Source: Desulfosarcina alkanivorans (GTDB taxonomy: Bacteria > Desulfobacterota > Desulfobacteria > Desulfobacterales > Desulfosarcinaceae). From it: a DNA stretch of 64,000 bases. Made by a program: the position numbers and the translations under genes. Numbering within the stretch: position 1 is the stretch's first letter; the number at the start of each line of letters is the position of its first letter. The notes under the pieces were generated by a model. It saw only the letters and a program-made list of their open reading frames with translations, did no database searches and was not told where the DNA came from. Below, piece after piece: positions 44,358 through 52,555 of the stretch. The stretch is taken from assembly GCF_009688945.1 (NCBI RefSeq), contig NZ_AP021874.1, positions 3,596,001-3,660,000 on the forward strand, given 5' to 3'.

Positions 44358-45451
44358 ATGGAAACCTCCTGGCGCTCCGGCCCGACAACGACCGTGTCCA
44401 GATGCATGGGTTGAAAATCCTTGCTCTTGTCCCGATCGGGAACCGCGAAATCAAGTCCGCAGATTTCAGAGGAAAAGGCGTATCGTCCGGGCCGGCCGCC
44501 CACCACGCCGGGCCGCAGCTTCTTGCGGTCCTGGGCCATGAAAAGGCTGTGATCCGGCAGACACCCGATGACGCAGTTGGGCCCGTCGATAATCAGGCGG
44601 CGGCACGACTGCTTGAGCTGCTTCAACAGGCCGGCATTGGGGTGGTCCGCGATCGCGGCATCCTGCAACGGGGTGATGATATGCTTGTAGGCCGAGACAT
44701 CGAGGCCCAAGCGGGTCTGGGTGTAGTGCAGGATGTGGGTGAACACCTCCGAATCGCTCTGGTAGCCCGTGTAGCCGGGAAAATTGCGCGACAGCAGGAA
44801 CTCCCGGATGGGGGTGAACGCCGTGCATTCCCCGTTGGTCATGGAGGCGTACCCCTGGATGAAAAACGGGTGGCAGGCATATAGATTGATGGCATAGTTG
44901 GTGTTCTGCCGCCCCTGGGCCATGATCACCCGGGCATGCAGTTCCTTGCGGTCCAGGTTCAGATAGTGGGCCACCTGCAGGGGGTCGCCGATCTCCTTGA
45001 GCATGATCACATCCGGCCAGAAGGAAAAAACGATCATGTCATGCTTCTCTTCGCCCATGGCCCGCAGCTGAAGACGAATCTCCAGCAGTTTTTCATAGAG
45101 GGCGGATTTCGAATAATCATCCCACTCTTCGGGGTATTCATAGGCGCGGATCAGGTAGACGTCCCGCTTGGGAACGCCGGCGGGCTGGTTTTTGGGCACC
45201 TTGATGGTGATTTTGTATTTGGTCATGAAGCCGACGTCCATCATAAAGGTATCCAGACGCCGCAGTCCCGCCTCGCTGAATATGCCCGACAGGATGGGCG
45301 CGTCCTTGATCTCCTCGAAGGGACCGCCCAGGTCCCGCAGAAACAGGCCGACACCGGATCCGTCGTGGCCTTCCCGCATGACATCCATGGCTTCCATGGC
45401 AATCATGGGGGAGACGGGAGTCTCACTGGTCATGGCAAACAGTCGGCACAT
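44321..45451 (-). CDS. Glutamate synthase glutamine-amidotransferase subunit (class II)
   Basis: 376 residues. N-terminal nucleophile Cys2 (MCRLFAMTSETPVSP), the class II Ntn hydrolase start. Further motifs are EGHDGSGVGLFL and NGECTAFTPIREFLLSRN, with GYQSDSEVFTHILHYT for glutamine binding. It is the glutaminase of the three-gene glutamate synthase. ATG at 45451 has AAAGGAG with ten-base spacing; the extension to 45544 runs through the leader terminator. Operon promoter at 45585-45612. Confidence 0.9.
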   Translation of the reverse strand: MCRLFAMTSETPVSPMIAMEAMDVMREGHDGSGVGLFLRDLGGPFEEIKDAPILSGIFSEAGLRRLDTFMMDVGFMTKYKITIKVPKNQPAGVPKRDVYLIRAYEYPEEWDDYSKSALYEKLLEIRLQLRAMGEEKHDMIVFSFWPDVIMLKEIGDPLQVAHYLNLDRKELHARVIMAQGRQNTNYAINLYACHPFFIQGYASMTNGECTAFTPIREFLLSRNFPGYTGYQSDSEVFTHILHYTQTRLGLDVSAYKHIITPLQDAAIADHPNAGLLKQLKQSCRRLIIDGPNCVIGCLPDHSLFMAQDRKKLRPGVVGGRPGRYAFSSEICGLDFAVPDRDKSKDFQPMHLDTVVVGPERQEVSICSQTQPLPLLH

Positions 45452-45481
45452 GGTATTCACACTCCTTTGGTTGCCGAGGGT

Positions 45482-45514
45482 AAAAAAGGCCGGCATTGAC
45501 ACTGGCAATGCCGG
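45482..45514 (-). terminator. Leader terminator (attenuator candidate) of the glt operon
   Basis: On the minus strand CCGGCATTG (45514-45506) pairs with CAATGCCGG (45498-45490) and is followed by CCTTTTTTA. It lies between the promoter and the first glt gene, 39 bases before its ATG, so it can only act as an attenuator. The minus strand also has a small ORF of about 27 codons (start 45541) that crosses the stem. Confidence 0.6.
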
Positions 45515-45584
45515 ACCCGTAAAAAACGCGAGCTTCTCATACAAAGCAATTTATATACCACCAGGACAAAGCCGTTAAAATCCA

Positions 45585-45612
45585 ATTATATCCCGAACCG
45601 TCTGCGCTGCAA
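45585..45612 (-). promoter_or_regulatory. Sigma70-type promoter of the glt operon
   Basis: Minus strand TTGCAG (45612-45607), 16-base spacer, perfect TATAAT (45590-45585). Start of transcription near 45578 gives a leader of ~125 bases containing the terminator. Confidence 0.6.
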
Positions 45613-45734
45613 CACCATTTTTCACACGGCAATTTTTTACATAATTGCAACATTTTTGGCCTTCAAATTACAATTTTGTAGAGTTCATCCCCGAGGCCCG
45701 ACAGATTCCGTAACCTATCGAAAAAATACTGATC

Positions 45735-45751
45735 TTGGCATTTTTTTTGAA
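45735..45751 (+). promoter_or_regulatory. Possible sigma54-like promoter upstream of glnE
   Basis: TTGGCATTTTTTTTGAA: GG and the G of the -12 element are 12 bases apart as in TGGCAC-N5-TTGC promoters, but the -12 GC is GA. It sits ~105 bases before glnE. Weak, poly-T match; treat as a candidate only. Confidence 0.25.
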
Positions 45752-45855
45752 ATCTGATACCCTTCGCCATGCGTGTCGAAAGCCTTTCCATGATGTTTTG
45801 AACCGGTGACCGCCGGTCATGCAAGGCACCGTGTTTCCATTTTACAGATAAGGAT

Positions 45856-48780
45856 ATGTCTACGATCATGACTGGCTCCCCCTGCGATATTCTGGATCGT
45901 TATCAACAGGAGCGATGGACCGCCTTCTGCGACGAAGCCAGGGCCACCGGGATGGCATTCTCCCCCACCTCGGCCGGTGCCAAAGCCCTGGCGGCCACCG
46001 TTGGTTTCAGTGAGTTCGTGGCCACCAGCTGCATTCGGCACCCCCGTATGGCCCTGGGCCTGATCGACAGCAACGACCTGTTCAAGCCGGTTGAAGAAAT
46101 TCACCTGGGCCGCCGTCTGGCGCCCTTGCTCGAATCGGTGGCAGCAGACCATCCGGACGTTCCCCCGGGCGGCCTGCTGCCGCCGCTCGAAGCGGCCCTG
46201 CGGGCCTTCCGGCGTCGCGAGATGGTGCGCATCGCCGTAAGGGACATCGCCGGCCTGTGCGATCTCGACGACACCATGGCCGCCCTTTCCGCCCTGGCAG
46301 CGGCGACCATCGACGGGGCCCTGGCGCTGTTGTTCGACCGCATGTGCATGATCGACGGCACACCCGAAGATGCTGCCGGCACCGTCCAGCGCCTGGTGGT
46401 ATTCGGCATGGGCAAGCTGGGTGCGGGCGAACTCAATTTTTCCTCGGATGTGGACCTTATTTTCGCATTTCCGGCCAACGGCGAAACCCGGGGCGGCAGA
46501 CGCCCCCTGCCCAACGAGGCCTTTTTTACCCGGCTGTGCCGCCACCTGATCCAGGCCATCGGCGAAAACACCGCCGATGGATTCGTCTTTCGGGTGGATA
46601 CGCGGCTGCGGCCCTATGGCGACGGCGGCCCCCTGGTCATGAGCTTCGACCACATGGAAGATTATTACCAGAACCAGGGGCGCGAGTGGGAGCGCTATGC
46701 CCTGATCAAGGCCGCCGTGGTGGCCGGGGACCTGGAGGCCGGCCGGGGGCTGCTCCGGCGGCTTCGGCCATTCGTCTACCGACGATACCTGGATTTCGGG
46801 GTGTTCGAATCCCTGCGGGAGATGAAACGCAAAATCACCGCCGAGGTCCGCCGGAAAAAACTGCACGACAACATCAAGCTGGGCAGCGGCGGTATCCGGG
46901 AAATCGAATTTTTCGGCCAGATGTTCCAGCTGATCCGGGGCGGCGTCCTGCCGGCCCTCCAGGAGCCGGCCATCCAGACGGTGCTGGACACATTGGCCAG
47001 AGAGGGCTTCGTACCCCAGCCGGTTTGCCGGCAGCTCACCGCAGCCTACCGTTTTTTCCGCAACACCGAACACCGGCTTCAGGAGGACAGCGACCAGCAG
47101 ACCCATGCGCTGCCATCGGACCCCCTCCCGCGCCTGCAACTGGCCCGATCCCTGGGGTTCGAGACCTGGGATGACTATCGGCGGGTCCTGGATGACCATC
47201 GGAACCGGGTTCGGTCCCATTTTGACGGGCTGCTGGAACCCGAGGCCCCAACCGCCCCGGATGGGGACGGCGGCGGCAAGGCAGCGGACCTGGCCGATGC
47301 CTGGTCCTTGTCGACAACGACCGATGAGCGCCGGCGGATTCTCGAAAGCGCGGGATTCAAGGATGCAGGTGCAGCCGCCCTTCTGGAGGCCTTTAAGTCC
47401 GAACCGGCCACCCGGGCCCTGAGCAACGCGGGAAAACACCGTCTGGCCCGGCTGATCCCGCGGGTACTGAGAGCGGCTGGCGAAAGTGACGATCCCGAAA
47501 CGGTGCTGGGCCGGATGCTTCAGCTGCTCAAACGCATTCAGCAGCGAACCAGCTACCTGTCCCTGCTCCTCGAATACCCCAACGCCCTGTCCCATCTGAC
47601 CCGGCTGGTCGGGGCCAGCCCATGGATCGCCGCCTTCCTGAGCCGCCATCCGGTATTGCTGGACGAATTGCTGGATCCGCGCACCCTGTATGCGCCTCCC
47701 GACCCCGATGCCCTGCATGCCGGACTGGTCCGTCAGATGGCCGCGGTGCCCGATGATGATCCCGAGTACCAGATAGAGGCCCTGTGCATCTTCCGCCAGG
47801 TCAACACCCTTCGGGTGGCGGCGTCGGACATCACCAATGTGCTGCCGCTGATGAAGGTCAGCGACCACCTCTCCTGGATTGCCGAAACCATTCTGGACAA
47901 GGTGGTGGAAATCTCGTGGAACTATCTGGTGGACAGGCACGGGCACCCGTCCTGCACCCTCGGCGGACAATCGTGCGAGCGGGGCTTTGCCGTCATCGGC
48001 TACGGCAAGCTGGGAGGCATCGAACTGGGATACGGGTCGGACCTGGATCTCGTTTTTCTCCACGCGGCCGACCCCGGCGAAACCGAGGGCGGCAAGCGGC
48101 CCATCGACAACGCCCATTTTTTTGCCCGGCTGGGCCAGCGGGTGGTCCATATGCTGTCCGCCCACACCACCGCCGGCACCCTGTACGATACCGACATGCG
48201 CCTGCGGCCCAACGGCTCCTCGGGGCTGCTGGTCAGCCATGTAAACGGATTCCATCGCTACCAGATGGAGGAGGCCTGGACCTGGGAGCATCAGGCCCTG
48301 ATCCGGGCCCGGCCCATCGTCGGGGATGCGGTTTTGAAGGAGACCTTTTCCGCGATTCGGCAACAGGTGCTCTGCCAGCACCGGGAAACGGAATCGCTGA
48401 AAACAGCGGTCAGGGACATGCGCGAGCGGATGCGTGAAAGCCGGCTTTCAGCCCAACCGGACCAGTTGGACATCAAAGAGGATGCCGGTGCGATGGTCGA
48501 CATCGAATTTCTGGTCCAATACCTGGTATTGCGGCACGCGTCCAACCATCCGGAAATCACCCGCTGGACGGACAATGTGCGGCTGCTGCAGGCGCTGGCC
48601 GAAACCGGCATCGTGGACGGGGTCACGGCCTACCGGCTCAGGCAGGCCTATCTGATTTTCAGGGCCGTCGCTCACCGGCTCAACCTGCAGGAACGGTCCA
48701 CCCTGGTCGATGGCCGTCGATTCAGGCATCTGCGGGATCTGGTGCGCTCCTTCTGGCAACAGACACTGGGGCCGGAATAA
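45856..48780 (+). CDS. glnE: Glutamine synthetase adenylyltransferase/deadenylylase
   Basis: 974 residues (E. coli 946). Two nucleotidyltransferase domains: the deadenylylase half has GMGKLGAGELNFSSDVDLIFAFP and the adenylylase half GYGKLGGIELGYGSDLDLVFLH. Between them lies the helical regulatory linker. It adds or removes AMP on glutamine synthetase in response to PII and glutamine. Divergent from the glutamate synthase operon across a 404-base region. The next gene starts right after its stop. Confidence 0.95.
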   Translation: MSTIMTGSPCDILDRYQQERWTAFCDEARATGMAFSPTSAGAKALAATVGFSEFVATSCIRHPRMALGLIDSNDLFKPVEEIHLGRRLAPLLESVAADHPDVPPGGLLPPLEAALRAFRRREMVRIAVRDIAGLCDLDDTMAALSALAAATIDGALALLFDRMCMIDGTPEDAAGTVQRLVVFGMGKLGAGELNFSSDVDLIFAFPANGETRGGRRPLPNEAFFTRLCRHLIQAIGENTADGFVFRVDTRLRPYGDGGPLVMSFDHMEDYYQNQGREWERYALIKAAVVAGDLEAGRGLLRRLRPFVYRRYLDFGVFESLREMKRKITAEVRRKKLHDNIKLGSGGIREIEFFGQMFQLIRGGVLPALQEPAIQTVLDTLAREGFVPQPVCRQLTAAYRFFRNTEHRLQEDSDQQTHALPSDPLPRLQLARSLGFETWDDYRRVLDDHRNRVRSHFDGLLEPEAPTAPDGDGGGKAADLADAWSLSTTTDERRRILESAGFKDAGAAALLEAFKSEPATRALSNAGKHRLARLIPRVLRAAGESDDPETVLGRMLQLLKRIQQRTSYLSLLLEYPNALSHLTRLVGASPWIAAFLSRHPVLLDELLDPRTLYAPPDPDALHAGLVRQMAAVPDDDPEYQIEALCIFRQVNTLRVAASDITNVLPLMKVSDHLSWIAETILDKVVEISWNYLVDRHGHPSCTLGGQSCERGFAVIGYGKLGGIELGYGSDLDLVFLHAADPGETEGGKRPIDNAHFFARLGQRVVHMLSAHTTAGTLYDTDMRLRPNGSSGLLVSHVNGFHRYQMEEAWTWEHQALIRARPIVGDAVLKETFSAIRQQVLCQHRETESLKTAVRDMRERMRESRLSAQPDQLDIKEDAGAMVDIEFLVQYLVLRHASNHPEITRWTDNVRLLQALAETGIVDGVTAYRLRQAYLIFRAVAHRLNLQERSTLVDGRRFRHLRDLVRSFWQQTLGPE

Positions 48781-51700
48781 ATGCGAGCCCCCCTTTCAGC
48801 AAAGCGGATACCCTTCAACCTGGACCTGGTGCTTGGCCGGGGACTGGGCCGCACCCTGCTGCTCAGTTTTTTCGCCCTTGCCATGATCCCCATGCTCCTC
48901 GTGGGCGCCTTCAGCGATCACATGGCCGGCACCCACCTGGCCCAGGAAGTCCGCCGGGATATCGGAATCATCGCCGAGTTGAAGCGCCGTCAGCTTCAGG
49001 CGTTTTTCGACGAAGGATCGACCGACGCGGACCGCCAGGGCCTTCAACCCGCCACCCCGGCCTTTTTCAACACCATCGACCGGATGCTGGAAATGCCCAT
49101 GGATGATGGGGCCGGCTCCCGGGTGTATCTGGTCGACGCCCAGGGGCGATGGCAGGCCGGCACCAGCGGGGAGCCTGAATTCAGCAGGAATGCCACCGTA
49201 GACACCGACCAGACGCGACGATGGCGGGAAGGCCTGTCCGTCCCGCCGGCTCCGTTTGCCTATGCCGGACCGGGCGGCCATCCGGTCATCGGCACTTTCG
49301 CAGAGGTTCGCCTGGGAGAAACCCCTTACGCCCTGATCGTTGAAGTTGACCGGCAGGCCGCTTTCGGCGCCCGCAACCGGTTTCGGGCCATGGTGGCCAC
49401 CCTTCTTATCCTGACGGGGGTGGGGGCACTGGTGGTGGCCGCGGGCCTGGCACGGTCCATCGTCGGCCCTGTCCGCGATCTTTCTCGAACCGCCCTGATG
49501 GTGGCCGCGGGCCGCCTCGACCATGGCCTTGATGTAACTGCCAAAAATGAAATCGGCGAACTGGCGGCCGCATGTGACAACATGATTCGCCATCTTCGGG
49601 CGGCCAGGGCGGAAAACGATACCCGGGCGCGGCTCATGTCCGGCCTGGCCAGCCTGCACCAATCGATCAGCGGCGAGCATGATTCCGGAGAACTGTGCCT
49701 CAAGACACTTGAATTTCTTTTCGGCTTTCTCGATCTGAGTCAGGCTGATTTTTTCTTCATCAACGATAAAGGAACGTTGGCGTGTATCTGCCGACTCCCC
49801 GGCCATGCGGAGGACGAAACCCATCAAACCTTCTATCCGCAGGATGGAGGCAGGGACCAGACGGCCTCGGAAGGCACCATCGTCACGTTGCGAAAGGACC
49901 CGGAAACCGGGCAGGCGACGCCGGCTCCCGCAACGGATACGGCCCGTCTGATCGCCGTCCCATTGGTGTTGCAGGGGACGGTCAAAGGGGTGCTGGAGCT
50001 GGAAAAAACGGAAGGGTTCCATCGATGGGAGTACCGGTTCCTGGAAACGGCGGCCGATGTCATCGCCGTGGCCCTCAACGCCGCCTTGATAGGGCAGCAG
50101 GAAGCGGCCCTGCTGGAGCGGACCCGGAAACAGGCCGAAAAATTGCAGGTACGGGAGGCGGCGCTGGAGGAAAAAACCGGAGAACTCAAGGACCAGCGCC
50201 GGGCCTTTCGCACGTCCGAGCATAAGCTTCAGCTCAAACAGCTGGAGTTGGAGGCGGCCAACGCACAGATGGTGAAAAACGCGTCCGACCTGGAAGCGCA
50301 CATGGCCATCCTGGAAAAACAAAAGCGGGATATGGAGAACCAGAACACCGAGCTGGAAAAGGCCCACCGGGAACTGGAAGACAAAGCCCGGCAGCTTGAA
50401 GCCACCAGCCGCTACAAAACGGAATTCATGGCCAACATGTCCCATGAGCTCAGAACACCGCTCAACAGCATCCTGCTGCTCTCCCGGCTGCTTATGGAAA
50501 ACAAGGAGAACACCCTGACCGTCAAGCAATCCCAATTTGCCCAGACCATCCATTCGGCCGGTGACGACCTGCTCAACCTGATCAACGAAATCCTGGATCT
50601 GGCCAAGGTGGAATCGGGAAAAATGGAAGTCGTCCACCGGGCCGTTCGGATTCAGTCCATCGTCCATGCCATGCAGGTAAGCTTTTCCCCCCTGGCCGAA
50701 CAAAGCGGTGTCGCCTTTACCACCCACGTGGCACCGGACGTACCGGGTCAAGTGTTCACCGACCGCAAGCGTATCGAACAGATTATCAAAAATTTTCTTT
50801 CCAATGCCTTCAAGTTCACCCCCACGGGCACCATCCGCCTGGAGATTGCCGTCGATCCCGACGTCTCCGTCTGCAGGAATCCCGGAGACAGGCCGATCAG
50901 CAAATGCCTGGATATCAGTGTCGTGGATACCGGAATCGGCATACCCGCGGCCAAGCACCGGATGGTGTTCGAAGCCTTCCAGCAGGTGGACGGCTCCACC
51001 CGGCGCAAATACGGGGGGACGGGGCTGGGCCTGTCCATCTCAAGGGAACTGGCCCGGCTGCTGGGCGGTGAGATCACCCTGGAGAGCGAAGCGGGACAGG
51101 GCAGCCGCTTTACCCTTCACCTGCCCCTGAACGACCAGATAGACGAAACGCCGGCAGTGGTTCCAACCGAAACGAAAAGGCAGGCGCCCCGCCCCCCCAT
51201 TGAAGGAGGATCCCGGTCGGATCGCGTCGAGGCGTCCGCCGCGCCGGAACCGGTTCCGGACGATCGCAGGCGGCTGTCCCCCGGTGACGAAAGCATTCTG
51301 ATCATCGACGCAACCTCCGGAACGACCGAGCCCATCAAGGCGTTTGCCCACCGCAACGACTACCCGGTGCTGGTCGCCGAGCAGGTTCAAACCGGCCTCC
51401 ATTTCGCCGACTATTATCTTCCGTCTGCCATTTTTGCCAGCCTGCAGTTGCCCGGTGCCCGGGGATGGGCCCTGATCCGCCGGCTCAAGGCCAATCCCCG
51501 GACGTGGCACACGCCCGTTTTCACCCTGTCGCCCCGGGAAGACGGCCTTGCTGCCGCGTTTCACGGGGCGGCAGGCCATGTGATCGAGCCGGTCACGGTC
51601 AGCAGTTTGCAGGCCGCCTTTCACCGGATCGAACGATTGCGTTCAATGAAAGACCGGACGGTTCTGGCGCTGGCTCCGGCCCCGGACCATTTCGCCCGGA

Positions 51701-52449
51701 TCACGGAGGCTGTGGGCGTGGCGCCGATCAGGATTATCCCGGCGACCACCGCTGCCGAATGCCAGGCGGCCCTCGGCGTTCACAGCGTGCAGGCGGTGAT
51801 CGTGCATGCGGCCATGGAACCCACCGAACCGCAGCGTTTTTTAACCGGTATGCGGAATCATCCGACACCGGTGATCCTCTTCTCCGATGGCCCCCCGCCC
51901 CCCTTTTGCCGAACCGCTGCCGGTCAATATGCAGGGCAGGTGAACCTCGAAACCGTCGAAACACCCGACCAATTGCTGCTGGCACTGGTTCTGCGGCTTC
52001 ACCTGCCGCCCGAGGCGTTGAACCGCCCTCATCGCGACCGCCTGCAGGCCCTGGACCGCCGCCGGCCGGCATTCGAGGGCCGCCAGGTGCTCCTTGTGGA
52101 TGACGATATGCGCACGGTATTTGCCGTTTCCAACGTTCTGGAAGACCAGGGGGCCACCGTCGTCACCGGCAAGACCGGAAAGGAAAGTCTTGACAAACTG
52201 GACGGTTTTCCAGACATTGATCTCATTCTCATGGATGTGATGATAGCCGAAGTGGACGGATACCGGGCCATACGTGAGATTCGAAACCGGAAGCGCTTCC
52301 GGACCCTTCCCATTATCGCCCTGACGGCCAAAGCCATGAAAGGGGACCGGTCCAAATGCATCGCGGCCGGGGCCGACGACTACCTGGCCAAACCGGTGAA
52401 TCTGGACAAATTGACGTCCATGCTGAGAATATGGCTTGACCCCCAATAG
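48781..52449 (+). CDS. Hybrid sensor histidine kinase (HAMP-GAF-HisKA-HATPase-REC)
   Basis: 1222 residues. TM1 ~24-44, periplasmic region ~50-195, TM2 ~200-222, then HAMP. A GAF domain follows (~285-440) and a long coiled coil (~445-545). HisKA H555 lies in FMANMSHELRTPLNS; HATPase has NAFKF, DTGIGIP and GGTGLGLS. A pseudo-receiver-like stretch (~840-960) has lost the acceptor site, and a true receiver ends the protein (~1100-1222; LLVDDD, LILMDVM, LTAKAM). The start ATG abuts the glnE stop (TAAATG), so expression may depend on glnE. Signal unknown. Confidence 0.9.
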   Translation: MRAPLSAKRIPFNLDLVLGRGLGRTLLLSFFALAMIPMLLVGAFSDHMAGTHLAQEVRRDIGIIAELKRRQLQAFFDEGSTDADRQGLQPATPAFFNTIDRMLEMPMDDGAGSRVYLVDAQGRWQAGTSGEPEFSRNATVDTDQTRRWREGLSVPPAPFAYAGPGGHPVIGTFAEVRLGETPYALIVEVDRQAAFGARNRFRAMVATLLILTGVGALVVAAGLARSIVGPVRDLSRTALMVAAGRLDHGLDVTAKNEIGELAAACDNMIRHLRAARAENDTRARLMSGLASLHQSISGEHDSGELCLKTLEFLFGFLDLSQADFFFINDKGTLACICRLPGHAEDETHQTFYPQDGGRDQTASEGTIVTLRKDPETGQATPAPATDTARLIAVPLVLQGTVKGVLELEKTEGFHRWEYRFLETAADVIAVALNAALIGQQEAALLERTRKQAEKLQVREAALEEKTGELKDQRRAFRTSEHKLQLKQLELEAANAQMVKNASDLEAHMAILEKQKRDMENQNTELEKAHRELEDKARQLEATSRYKTEFMANMSHELRTPLNSILLLSRLLMENKENTLTVKQSQFAQTIHSAGDDLLNLINEILDLAKVESGKMEVVHRAVRIQSIVHAMQVSFSPLAEQSGVAFTTHVAPDVPGQVFTDRKRIEQIIKNFLSNAFKFTPTGTIRLEIAVDPDVSVCRNPGDRPISKCLDISVVDTGIGIPAAKHRMVFEAFQQVDGSTRRKYGGTGLGLSISRELARLLGGEITLESEAGQGSRFTLHLPLNDQIDETPAVVPTETKRQAPRPPIEGGSRSDRVEASAAPEPVPDDRRRLSPGDESILIIDATSGTTEPIKAFAHRNDYPVLVAEQVQTGLHFADYYLPSAIFASLQLPGARGWALIRRLKANPRTWHTPVFTLSPREDGLAAAFHGAAGHVIEPVTVSSLQAAFHRIERLRSMKDRTVLALAPAPDHFARITEAVGVAPIRIIPATTAAECQAALGVHSVQAVIVHAAMEPTEPQRFLTGMRNHPTPVILFSDGPPPPFCRTAAGQYAGQVNLETVETPDQLLLALVLRLHLPPEALNRPHRDRLQALDRRRPAFEGRQVLLVDDDMRTVFAVSNVLEDQGATVVTGKTGKESLDKLDGFPDIDLILMDVMIAEVDGYRAIREIRNRKRFRTLPIIALTAKAMKGDRSKCIAAGADDYLAKPVNLDKLTSMLRIWLDPQ

Positions 52450-52555
52450 GCCGCTCGGAAACCTGTCGCCAGGGAGTGCCTGTCCAGACACTGAAATAGC
52501 TGGCTTTAAAAAGCCACTGCCGACCTTCCACCCAAACATCCGCCGGACGCAATTT

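Noticed and set aside
45817..48381. Long minus-strand ORF of 854 codons opposite glnE (also 942-3134, 11983-13683, 48796-50958, 54612-56342 and others).
   Set aside because: They are antisense shadows of clear genes in GC-rich DNA: low-complexity G/H/Q/R-rich products, no ribosome sites, and no recognisable domain.
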